Assembly: GCF_026230105.1 (NCBI RefSeq)
Contig: NC_079477.1
Location: 5,213,001 to 5,277,000 of the forward strand
Direction: 5' to 3'
Length of the DNA: 64,000 nt
Source of the DNA: Diorhabda sublineata
Lineage: Eukaryota > Arthropoda > Insecta > Coleoptera > Chrysomelidae
Positions 34,716 to 44,821 of the stretch are shown here, one piece after another. A program made the translations under genes and the position numbers. Every line of letters begins with the position of its first letter. The first letter of the stretch is position 1. Under the pieces are notes generated by a model. The model ran no database searches. It saw only the letters and a list, made by a program, of their open reading frames with translations, and was not told where the DNA came from.

Positions 34716-36371
34716 CAGGGTGTTTCGATATTCGACCGACAACGCTATACCTCAGAAAGATCTCAATAAATGATTCATATTGATTCATTTGAAATCAAAA
34801 ATTTGCCATAAATCAAGAACGCTTTTAATTTTTTTTTCAAATTTGGTGTCCAAAATGCTCCTTAATAAAGTAATATTTTGACATAAACAAAAAATTTAAC
34901 CAGTAAGGCGCTGTCAGGGTTAATTGTCACTATTATCCCCGTATTTTTACGCCTCTGGATCAAATTCTTTTTTTAATTTTGTTTTAAATTGCCGGATTAT
35001 TTTTAGTTAAAAAACTAATAACCTTTTATGGAGCTAAAATGAGCGGTGTTGTATAAATTTGCTTCTAAACAAAAGTCTGCAGGTAATTAAATATTACTAA
35101 ATATTTCTAAATTATAATCTAGCAGGCACATGTCATATTTTTTCATTCTACTGTATTGAATGTTTTAAAAGTGTTACATCCATACAAATAATTGGCCAGT
35201 GTTCAATTTAAGCATTAGAACCTGGAGATTTTCAGGTGCGTATAGAATTTTCAAACTGGTATTTACAAAAGTGTCGTGAAAATCGAAATTTTCCAAAATA
35301 TGTGTTGTATACCGACAAGGCTAGATTTACTAGGAAAGGAATTTTCAACCTAGAAATAGTCACATTTGGGGTGAAGGAAATCCGCACTTTGAAAGGGGAT
35401 TTCAGCATAAATATTCGGTTAATGAGTGGGTGGCTATAGTTGGAGATTGCTTAATCGGGCTTTCTGGGAGAAATGTTGGAGAATGTACCGTTAAATATTA
35501 GACAACCATGTGGTTTCAAGACGATAGGGCATCTGTTCATTTTGCTGCAGCGGCAAGAAATTACTTAAACAGACGTTTTAGAGAACAGATTGGTCGGGGT
35601 GGATCTAATTGTTGGCCTCTAAGATCACCTGACTTATACTATATCAAGTCCTTAGTGTACGAAACAATCATCGAATCTGAACAAGATCTAATAGATAGAA
35701 TTCAAGATGCGTCAGAAAACATGCAATCCCATTCAGATTTATTCTCAAAGACACGTTTTTCAATGATAAAACGGTGTAATAACTGCGGCCAATGGTGTGA
35801 ACAACTACTGTAACTTTGTCAATTTTGTTAGATATTTTAATACAGTTTGTTTAAATTTAATTTGTGCTATTATTATTTTTATTTTCATTGCCAATTTTGT
35901 TATTAGGTATTGTAATACATTTTTAATTGAAATTGAAATTATGAATAATTTTTATTTGTTTTGAACTACTTACCCTTAATTATTATTCGAAATTAAATGA
36001 ATAATTCACTTGTAAATAACTTACGTGCTTGCAGACTTTTGTTTAGAGGCAAAAATTTCTACAACACCGTTCGTTTTAGCTCCATTAAAGGTTATTAGTT
36101 ATTACTTACCCTGATAGAGCGCCAATGGATAAATTTTTCCAAAGTTTGTTTATGTCAAAATATTACTATATTAAGGAGCATATTGGTCACCAAATTTGAA
36201 AAAAAAATTTAAAGGCGTTCTTGATTTATGGGAAATTTTTGATTTAAAATTTTGATAACCTTATATTTCAGCAACTAGGCCCCGTAAGGGTTCGTATTCC
36301 TATATCAAAATGAATCTTTATTGAGATCTCTCTGTGGTAGAGGGTTGTCGGTCGAATATACAAACACCCTG
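34716..36371 (+). mobile_element. Second long-inverted-repeat mariner-like transposon, decayed
   Basis: Ends CAGGGTGTTTCGATATTCG and the complement of CGAATATACAAACACCCTG face each other with TA on both sides. The arms (34716-35083 and 36029-36371) pair over about 340-370 bp, apart from an extra block of about 60 bp near 36255-36320 in the right arm. The design equals that of the 13.2-kb element, but the end sequences differ, so it is a separate family of the same superfamily. Confidence 0.85.
35220..35813 (+). pseudogene. Transposase of the second long-inverted-repeat element
   Basis: Two broken plus frames show FSNWYLQKC, YVLYTDKARFTRKGIFN (first catalytic Asp; the usual TDEA has become TDKA), MWFQDDRASVHF (second) and WPLRSPDL (third). 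The residues that should follow SPDL are missing up to KSLVYET, and the helix-turn-helix half before FSNWY has been deleted. It ends in EQLL, like its relatives. It is clearly non-functional. Confidence 0.8.
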
Positions 36372-36530
36372 TATGTACCAAGTGGCCGTGAATGTGTTAA
36401 ACATTTAGAATTCTTATATTGTGAAAATATAAATATTTATGAAATATATCATTAAATATAAAAAGTGATTCTGTCCTTTAATTTATTAACATAAATCTCC
36501 GTTATCACCGAACAGTTTTCTAAATCATAT

Positions 36531-36863
36531 TTGTATACCTTCTGTACCGTTTATGAAAATATACAACATGATTTTTTTTTTAGAATTTCGCATGCTAACA
36601 TCCTAAACATTGAAAAAGTTCATCAACCTCGTTTCGAATTATCTGATTATATGAAACGTGGGGCGTGTTCGCCAAAATTTCAAATCGTTTTATCGAATCA
36701 CGATGACGCAATTTATATAAAGGAAGGCCGACATAATGCGGTGAATTTATATGATGAAATGTTAAACAAATGTAAACATTTTACGTTGCGGTTTAGTATG
36801 AAACTGCTTCCGATTTCAGTATTGTTAACAATTGATGTGAAATTGATATTTTGTCGCAATTAG
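36531..36863 (+). CDS. Unidentified open frame, possible exon
   Basis: A frame of about 110 residues is open; a possible acceptor (T-run then TAG|AATTTCGC) precedes the better-looking part at about 36582. The product has FELSDYMKRGACSPKFQ, IVLSNHDDAIYIKEGRHNAV and NLYDEMLNKCKHF, then a hydrophobic end. I do not recognise it. The charged, balanced composition looks more like protein than the AT-rich noise around it. It may be a host exon or part of an unnamed element. Confidence 0.25.
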   Translation: MYTFCTVYENIQHDFFFRISHANILNIEKVHQPRFELSDYMKRGACSPKFQIVLSNHDDAIYIKEGRHNAVNLYDEMLNKCKHFTLRFSMKLLPISVLLTIDVKLIFCRN

Positions 36864-36950
36864 GATACTATTTTTGTTTATATTTATAGTTGATTGATAA
36901 CATATTCAATTTTCATTGTCGTTATAATATTTTAAGAGTGTATTATGAGT

Positions 36951-36987
36951 CATAAATCAGACCTAACATTGTTAGGTCTGATTTATG
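36951..36987. repeat. Perfect 37-bp palindrome
   Basis: CATAAATCAGACCTAACA and its exact complement are separated by one base. It lies about 90 bp after the open frame ending at 36863. It could form a hairpin or cruciform; whether it is an element end or a terminator-like structure is unknown. Confidence 0.75.
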
Positions 36988-36999
36988 TGTTAGAGATAC

Positions 37000-38670
37000 G
37001 TATTTAGCAACAAGTATTTTAAGAAAACGATGTTTCCGATCAAAGCTTTTATAAAATTATGATTATTCTCAACAACGAAGAAAAATTATATATCATAGTC
37101 GAGCTTTTAAATTGATGACCGAGGTGCTACGAGGCAAGCAATAAAGTATTTCGCCGAGGTGCATATTGAGTTGAAGTATAAGCATCATCTCTTTTCATTG
37201 TACTACAAATTTAAATCAATTTTGAATAATGACCGCGTTATTATCAATAAAAATTGTAGATACTTCAAATCTTCTCTCGTATTGAACACTCTAGACTTTT
37301 TCTCTTTATTATCAGCGCTTTGTTTTTTCAAAAATTTCAAATATATTTTTATTTTTTTCTTATAATCCAGGGTAGAAATTTTTAAAAATAATAAAAAGTG
37401 AAAAAAAATAATAGTAGGATGAAACATATTTGATAAAAATGAAAAGAAAAATAATTTACGGGCGATCTGAGGTCGGTAAGAGGAAGGATAAAAAATTATT
37501 TATTTCGATTTCCGGTAAAATGACAAGTCCTATGGAAAAAAGCTGGATAGTAAAGTCGTAGGTAAAAATAAGATCTGCAACTTTTATATTTTCGCTTTTT
37601 TCACAAAACCTGAAAATTTATGTGAAAAATTGATCTATATCTTTTACAAAAAACATTTTTTTCTCGAAATTTGGAAAACTTATCTTTTTATGTCCAATAT
37701 GCACTGTAATTTATTTGATTCGAAATATTTATTTTTTTACGTTATTTTGACATAATATCAAAAAAGCATCCAAATTTTCAATCGCAAAATCTCTCGTCAA
37801 TATATCAGCTTTTTTTAAAAAGTCATTGAGACTTTAGTTTTTTGAAATCTCCCTGGTGGTGTAAAAAATATTACCAATACCGTGGTCATAAAAAATCCTC
37901 GTTTTTTTCAAGAATAAATTAGTAGGTAAAATGTAATTTTGAGCGAAAATCGACGGGCTTAATGTATTGGATCAACATGTTCTGATTTTGAACAGTAAAT
38001 GAAGATACTAATAACGTTTCATTGTACCTTGGTAACTTTACAACACCATAAATTATAGCGTTGGAAATAATATAATGAAAAATCAAGTTAAATCAACTGA
38101 AAAATTGTAGTAAAAATAAAGCATTTTTTCGACCACTAAGAAAAGCCATGAAACAATATAGCCAAAACAGTTGCTGTCAAATTTTTATAAGTGTTTTGCT
38201 TATATTTTATGTTAATTCCTATTCCTCGTCTAAAAATTCTTCGTCAATACTAGTTTTTGCAACTTTCCATGCCCATTTTTCGTAGCTCTTTTTCTTGTGA
38301 TGTCGAATACATATGCAAATATCTTACTCATTTGAGGAATTATCGAGTTTCGGATTCTAACAACGACCTGTCAAGTTGAGTCATCGAGTGGTAGCCTATG
38401 CTTAATCAACACACTGTGTTGATATCCATGTGAGATACTGTATAAAATAGATTTTAATGATTAATTCGCCCCATTCTCATAATTTTCATCGCTGAAATGT
38501 CATTTTACAGTCATTTCAAAACTTGTTTTCAAATTTATATAAAAACAACTATCCTACATAGGTTTTGAATCTAGAAATTGAATTTTTTACCAATACAAAT
38601 TGTGACGAATTGTATTTTTTATTTAGAAATCTTGGAATGTTTTGAAATTTCTGTTAAACAGTACTGGTTA
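37000..38670. other. No feature recognised
   Basis: AT-rich sequence with no supported gene or repeat. Confidence 0.4.
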
Positions 38671-38678
38671 GTTATTTT

Positions 38679-39065
38679 CAGTGGTGTTGTCGAACCGGAG
38701 CGCTCTGGAACGTCGTTCCGGGACTTCCTTTTTGGACAGGAACGCGTTCCGGAACTAAAGATGATATCTGATAACTAGAATTGACTGACGTATTTAAAAA
38801 AAATTAAAAAGAATTGCTGATTTTTTTTTTCTAATTTTTGACGAATTTTTATATGTATTATTATAAACAAGGGTTTGAACCGAACCCGAACCGGAACGAA
38901 CCGGCTTGTTTTTCCGAACCGCGAACCGGAGTCCGGAACGTTTTTTCTGCTGAACCGGAACTCGAACCGAACCGAAACAAATACTTGAACCGGTTTTTGA
39001 GCCCAGAATCGGCCCTATAATTATATATACGCGTTCCGGTAAAAAAAATTAGCACAACACCACTG
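38679..39065. mobile_element. hAT-type MITE built on GAACC/CCGGAA repeats
   Basis: The 387-bp unit has inverted ends CAGTGGTGTTGT and ACAACACCACTG and is flanked by an exact 8-bp duplication GTTATTTT at 38671-38678 and 39066-39073. An 8-bp duplication and a CAGTGGTG-type end indicate a hAT insertion. The inside is rich in short repeats of GAACCGGAAC type. There is no coding capacity; it must have moved with a hAT transposase supplied elsewhere. Confidence 0.9.
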
Positions 39066-39073
39066 GTTATTTT

Positions 39074-40440
39074 GGATCTTAAAACTCACGGAATACACTT
39101 TAGACAGTTATAGAATACAATCTGTTATTATGAAAAAAATTAGTATTAATGTGTTGGAACAATTTAAATCTCGTTTATATTTACTATTATTTAATGAAAT
39201 TATTTATCAAACAGTGAAACTTCAAGAAGAGAATCTATGGCGTTGCGTTCAGAACGCCCATCTGCAAGTAATAATACATTATGGAATATTTCCAACGCGT
39301 GAGATTCTAAAAATTTAGCATCTTAGACCAAAAAAGCGATTATTGCTTAATTATATTTTTTTCCTCATTTTACTTGCAACTTAATTTATAAAAAATGGAT
39401 TGCAACAACTCAACAAAGGTTCTGTCCTCTAATTTGTTACCCAATTTCTCAAATTATTGGAACAATTAAATCTATTAGTCGTTGATGACATTTTCGACAA
39501 TTCAATGTATTTCATTAAAAGGCAATTAATAAAAGATAAAATCAATGGAAGTTTGACAAAGACTACAAACCAAACCTTCAAGGTAATTTTTTTTACCCCC
39601 GCCTCTGCTGTGAATTATTTTTGAAAAAATTTTGTTGAATCCGGGCAAAACATTTCTATTTCTATAAAGTTAAATATTGTTAAAAGTTTCCCAAAAAACA
39701 CTATATTTATGAAAATTTCCTCATATATATACTAATAGTTTATCCGACATGTGCATGCAGTATTTTTTTTTTTTTAATGAATTACGAACACCTTGACTTT
39801 ATCAATCACTAATGCCATCTGTATTTATTTAACATCCATAACAAAAAAATATCCCTACTTTTATACATAGACCAAAAACTAATACTTCGCTAGGGTTCCT
39901 ACCCATGAAACTAACACAACTACAAACAAAGGGTAGCAAAATTCTTAGAATAATAATAACTGCCAAATTTCTAAATCCGGCCGTTGAGAGTACCCCAACC
40001 TAAAAACTTTTATATAGGGTCCCTTGCGCTAACATTTTCGGGGTAGGCATCGTACCGTCTCTTTCTCCGGCAGTGTTTTCGTCTTCTTCCCTCTCTCTTA
40101 AAATGAGAGTTCAAGGTCAAGCCACCCCTACATATTAAACTCGCACATCAACATCACCATCCTCTGTCTGTTTCCCTCTAACATATGGGATTAGGGCGTA
40201 TAGTAGAAGATGACGCACGTTCATTAATCGACGAGTGTGCTCCCAATACAGGGTGGATTCAATTTTCTGAACCGTTGTTGCTCGAAAAGACAGTATTAAA
40301 GGATTATTAAGAGGAGAAGACTTAACTATATTTTATTTTGATGAAACATAAATAAATGGTGGATATTTTGTAGAAAAAGATGGGCAAGATAAACTGTTTA
40401 CACATTTACATCGGAAGGAATTTATAAAAAGTTTTTCTAC
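39074..40440. other. No feature recognised
   Basis: AT-rich sequence with one small open frame, 39130-39318 (plus), that I do not recognise. A T-run lies at about 39764-39774. Confidence 0.4.
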
Positions 40441-41105
40441 CGACTTAAAATTCAAAAATACGTTAATTATGCAACCTAAACCGGGAAAACCAGAAAACTA
40501 ATTGTCGACATACTGGCCATCTCACTACTTCTCTTTCTTCCCAAATTGTTTAAGAAAATTTTAATGAAAAAAATTAAATCGATTTTGGATGGAAAACATA
40601 GATCACCAATCCACACAGGTACATAGAATATAGTTGAAAGTGGAGACAAAATGATATGTAATTTTAGGTAAACACCTGAGTAAAAAAATTAAATTGAACG
40701 TTGGATGATGATGATTAATAATGACTTAACAAGGAAAAAAATTAAACATATTACGAATCAAATGAATAATAGAAATATTACATTAAATAAAAACCATCAT
40801 ATATTTGGGTATGAATATTGAAGTGGTTGGAACACGAAAAGAAAAAGAGAAAAGCCTTTTTGGATCTACAATATTTAGTTATGGGGATGCAAAAAACCAA
40901 TGTTACCATCATTCAAAACTGAAAATTTGTCGAAATATCGTAGATGCAACATAGTACATTAGAAACAGTGACATCCATCCTATTGTGACATAAGAAATCA
41001 AGAGAATAGCAAAAGGCATGAGGAAAAGCTGTATAAACTCTTAATCAGTGTAGCAAAATAACGCAGACGACAGATGGAAATCAAACCAACTAACCTGGTA
41101 TCACC
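40441..41105 (+). pseudogene. Jockey-type LINE remnant, internally deleted
   Basis: The plus strand reads TLIMQPKPGKPEN, then pieces of an SYRPISLL-type motif, FKKILMKKIKSILD and HRSPIHTG (reverse transcriptase domains 0-2). It then jumps to IWIYNI-LWGCKKPM, IAKGMRKSCI-like residues and KPTNLV near the C-terminal end. Motif order and wording match Jockey-clade elements of insects. The catalytic YADD region is missing, and stops occur throughout. The 3' flank (AACCTGGTATCACCGTAATG) looks like a Jockey 3' untranslated region. Confidence 0.65.
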
Positions 41106-41109
41106 GTAA

Positions 41110-41963
41110 TGAATTAAAGTGCAATGTAGTGCGTTTTTACCATGTAAAAGAAGTGATTAGTGTCAAATTCAAATTGAGAAAATCCATTGCGATATCAAAA
41201 AATATAGATTTGTTATAATTTATTTCAAAGTCTTCGAAAAATTGCCGATCTTTTAGACAAATTATAATATTTGTAACCTACCAATTCAATAATAGTTTGG
41301 ACACTGCTAATTAGCAATCAAAATTAAAGGAATTGTTAGCGATAAATGGAAGAAGCAAGAACTCTCCCAGTGGTTAAAAATTGTTGAGTGTTAGTCAAAA
41401 TGTAGGGGTTACCACTTTATCACCATGAACTAATTTAGGTAACAATACAACATTTAGGTGAAATAATTTTCGCTTGGCAGTAGAATATTCAATTAAATAA
41501 CTAAAATTGAGAATGATTTGGGGGCCGGGACTATCATGCATCCTTCCGATCCTACTACGATCATTTAGAAGGACGAGGTCTGAGAGGGAAAGAAATGATA
41601 CTAGACTTTGAACAGCGTAGTTCACACCTTGGAGCAGTCTATTCGTTTAACAGCTGCAGGACGCGTATCTGTTGGAATTTGTGATAATATTTTTGAGTTT
41701 TCGCAGTGTTTGTTTTTTTTTGCTGAATTGGCAATAATGTCGGTATAAACCCGGAAAATCTCATTGAAGAAGTGAGGAAGTATGAACAAACAAACAGCGC
41801 AGTACAAAAACGCCGACTACAAAGATATGATCTGGAAAAAATTTGCAAAGGAATTAAATGTGAAATGTACGGTAAAGATTAAATATTATCCCCAATTATT
41901 ACTTACAAAGTAAACGCTTAAACACAATTAGTTGAAAAAGAAATAAACAATTGCATTGAACGA
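41110..41963. other. No feature recognised
   Basis: Minus frame 41395-41625 is open for 76 codons but has no motif I can name. Some of this may belong to the Jockey remnant. Confidence 0.3.
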
Positions 41964-42718
41964 GGTCTGGCTATTAAATAAAGAAACTGATAACAAAAAA
42001 GTGTTTTATTATAAAAATTATTCTACTTTCGAATGCTCCCCTCCCCTCGCTACACACCTTTCCATATTATTTCCATTGATCGAAACAGTGTTGGAAGTCT
42101 TCTTTTTCTAACCTTTTAAGCAAGAAATCTGAACAGAGCAAGAGATTTTGGTCAAGAGTCGGATTTTTTGGAACCAACTTCGCACAGGCTTTTGTCATGT
42201 GTAATTCCTCGTGTAAAATTTTTCTAATCGTTTCTTTCTCGGCGTTTACAGCCTCGTCAATCATCCAGATGCCCATTCGACGATCTGTACCCACAATTTG
42301 GTTGATTTTGTTCATTGTTTCCGGTATTGAAACAGTCACAGGGCGACCTGGGCGTTGGTCATCTTCAGTGCTGTATCGGCTGTCACTAAAGCACTCGCAC
42401 CACTCAAAAACACGCGCACGAGATAGAGAATTGTCCCCATAGGCCTCTTGCAACAATTTATAGCACTCAGTCGGAGTTTTTTTTTCAATTTAACGAGAAA
42501 TTTGAGATTGATAAGTTGCTCCTGTTTTTCGTCACACATGGTTTTCGGCACATGAAAAAAACATGTTCGTTTCAAAACGCTATTGCACAAATACCATAAT
42601 AGTAATAGTGTTTTGGGAGGTGCATAGACAAGATATGTACAACGCACTACACTTTTTTTAACTCAACCCGTCTAGGGAGCCCTCTAGGCGCGCAGTCTCG
42701 TTATTTAATAGCCAGACC
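41964..42718 (-). mobile_element. mariner transposon, internally deleted (755 bp)
   Basis: Inverted ends GGTCTGGCTATTAAATAA face each other at both borders. The minus frame 42067-42456 carries the N-terminal helix-turn-helix domain (LLQEAYGDNSLSRARVFEW, DDQRPGRP) and KACAKLVPKN. It then jumps straight to the C-terminal EEDFQHCFDQWK-type end (KRLEKEDFQHCFDQWK). The whole DDE catalytic core is thus removed, leaving a non-autonomous derivative. A 3' fragment of the same family lies at 63465-63882, sharing the GGAGGGGAGCATTCGAA-like tail. Confidence 0.9.
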
Positions 42719-42842
42719 AAGTATATCCGTAATAAATCAGGCCGACCATAAGAAACATAAGAAAATAAGAATGGGCCCAAAATCTCCATTTTCCTCTGTT
42801 CTCCATGTAATGTCTCTAGTTTGCTTCATCTTCTTCTTCTAA

Positions 42843-43111
42843 ACTAAGTTCCACCATGACTAACATAACTTATCGCGATTTTAATTGAATCGAGACAGGC
42901 AAGAGTGGCGAATGTATTGAGCCTGGAACTGGAAATCGGAAAGAGCTCGAAATCGTGTAGGACATGTGCGCTCATCTCTTCCGATCCGTTTTTGGAGCAA
43001 TATCGCACCGGAGTCGGATCGGAGAGGTGTATGACAATTGTGTCCCGGCCTTCAATTGTGAGTAAATGGTGGCACGTGGTGCAATACTTGGAGATGCCCA
43101 ACATAAGGTAA
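42843..43111. other. GC-richer block open on both strands, unidentified
   Basis: The plus strand is open from about 42869 to 43111 (RVANVLSLELEIGKSSKSCR...), with a possible acceptor GAGACAG|GC and donor ATAAG|GTAAAT. The minus strand is open too (YCTTCHHLLTIEGRDTIVIH..., ending before 42844). Base composition suggests coding sequence, but I recognise neither product. It might be an exon or an old transposon piece next to the mariner copy. Confidence 0.3.
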
Positions 43112-43578
43112 ATCAAAATTGGGCGCCACACCGATGATGCTCTTTTCAGTTTGCAAGGAAATATATATATATTTTTTATGTAAAAAGCAAACACAAAGGA
43201 ATAAACTCTATTACACTCGAGTAGCTCTAGTGTTGATATTGGTCCTCAGCTTCTGTAGTTCTGGGCGTCTACAGACGAAATCGATGGGATTGTGTTGGAC
43301 ATCTCCGATGAACATAAGTCGTGGTAGTATCGGTATATACCGTAGGATCAAACTTGTTGGCGTAACTATCGCGGTTACGCTCAAAATATAGATATGTTAT
43401 ATTTATAGTCAAGTTTTGAAGTTTGCGATGTTGTGAAATACGAAAAAAAAAAGGTGCAAACACGACATAAATGTGTAGAGTAAAGAATTAGTGATGGGTG
43501 AGACTGACGTTGCCCCGAGATAATGAAATAAAATATTAATTCGTTGTACGTATCATGTACCCCTATTTTTGCTTTTAA

Positions 43579-43621
43579 AAAAATGGCGGACGCGGAGGAA
43601 TTTTATATCAATATTTTTTGA
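43579..43621 (+). promoter_or_regulatory. AAAATGGCGGAC motif (YY1/Pho-like)
   Basis: AAAAAAATGGCGGACGCGG is a GC-rich spot in AT-rich DNA. AAAATGGCGG is a classic YY1 site and often overlaps start codons at promoters; here the ATG opens only 12 codons (MADAEEFYINIF). No downstream exon was found. Confidence 0.2.
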
Positions 43622-43816
43622 TTTAATTTCATTAACTCTTGGAAAATAGCTATAATGCCTCGACATATTAGTAATTACGGAATATTGAAACAATAGTCAT
43701 AAGCTCTATGACTTGATATCAGTAAAAAAATATCGTAGGCTAGAAAGGGTAATATTTGGAAAGGTGCTTATCGTAACTGATAAAATTAATCTAAATAATC
43801 ACCCAGCTTATTAAAT

Positions 43817-44086
43817 TCATAAAAAGTTGGTAATTATATGTAGGTATAAAAATGTTACTAGCATATAATCCCTGTTTTCAATGTCATAAATATTTTCCGA
43901 TTTTTCTAGTAGATGATGTAGTCGAAAATCACTAGAGTCTAACTTAGCCAACTTGAGGCGAATTTCACAAGTTGTATTTTTACTATCAAAAAGAACATAG
44001 AAGATTCTGCTAAGGAGACGATGGGCATACACATAGTCGTACCCAACAATAAAAGCACTAACATAATTCCATGGTTCCAGAAACAT
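43817..44086 (-). other. Unidentified open frame of 89 codons
   Basis: The product would start MFLEPWNYVSAFIVGYDYVY and contain LHHLLEKSENIYDIENRDYM. It has no motif I know and no splice evidence. It is possibly chance. Confidence 0.2.
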
Positions 44087-44396
44087 TAAACAGATCCCAT
44101 GTTCTGTTTACACTTTATCACGTTGCTCAACCTTGTTGCTTATAGACCTAAGGCATCGGGCTGTTTCCAAGCATCAAGCTTTCGAAATTTGTTATAAAAT
44201 TATTTCGAACAATTTCAATGTCCTTGAAAATTTTTTGTTCCAGTAAAAAGACAACCAATCAGTACTGAAGACAGATCCTATGGGCGGTTTTCGCTTTATC
44301 ATGTTGCCATGGATAGATATTGTTTATTTCGATTTTGAGGTTTCAAATATTTAATTTTTCAAAATCAAAATCTTTCAAGATTTAATGAAATTATAG

Positions 44397-44700
44397 AAAC
44401 AAACATACGAAAAAATACCGTTTACAGTAAAAAACTTGTACGAAAAGCATTTATGGACTTTTGCAAAAAGAAAGTATCAGTTAGATAGACAACAGATGGC
44501 GGAAGAATTGGGATTGATTCGAGAGGATTGGGCTATGTACATGAGAAGAAAAGATGGTACAGAGTGTAAAGAAACCTTGGTCAAAACCATGTGGAACCCA
44601 ACAAGTAAGCTGTCACAGGAAAAATATAAAGAAATGAAAATTATTATTGACCTATTCAAAAGAGGGTATTTCAACAAGCACCAGCTATCCGCGATTCTAC
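44397..44700 (+). pseudogene. Unidentified protein-like frame, broken by a MITE
   Basis: About 100 codons are open from a stop at 44394 to the MITE, with protein-like content: YEKIPFTVKNLYEKHLWTFA, RQQMAEELGLIREDWAMYMR, ECKETLVKTMWNP. There is no ATG near the beginning; TTTACAG just before 44428 could be an acceptor, so it may be an exon. Beyond the MITE the frame seems to go on for about 30 more codons (44821 to about 44920), suggesting that the MITE entered coding sequence. I cannot assign a family. Confidence 0.3.
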
Positions 44701-44821
44701 AGGGTGTTTTTAAAAAAAGATGGCCCCGTCTCTAACGAAAATTTTTATCTGAGCAAACCCCTAATATTTCTCAGTTTCTAGATAGCCTAGAGACGGGATC
44801 ACCTTTTTTTGAAACACCCGG
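44700..44821. mobile_element. Short MITE with CAGGGTGTTT ends (122 bp)
   Basis: The ends CAGGGTGTTTTTAAAAAAAG and the complement of CTTTTTTTGAAACACCCGG pair over about 34 bp, including a shared CCCGTCTCTA. No coding capacity. The ends are of the kind seen in Tc1/mariner-type or related DNA transposons; a clean target duplication is not visible. Confidence 0.75.

Noticed and set aside
38578..39055. Open frames on both strands in the GAACC-rich region
   Set aside because: They come from short repeats inside a MITE and do not resemble protein-coding sequence.
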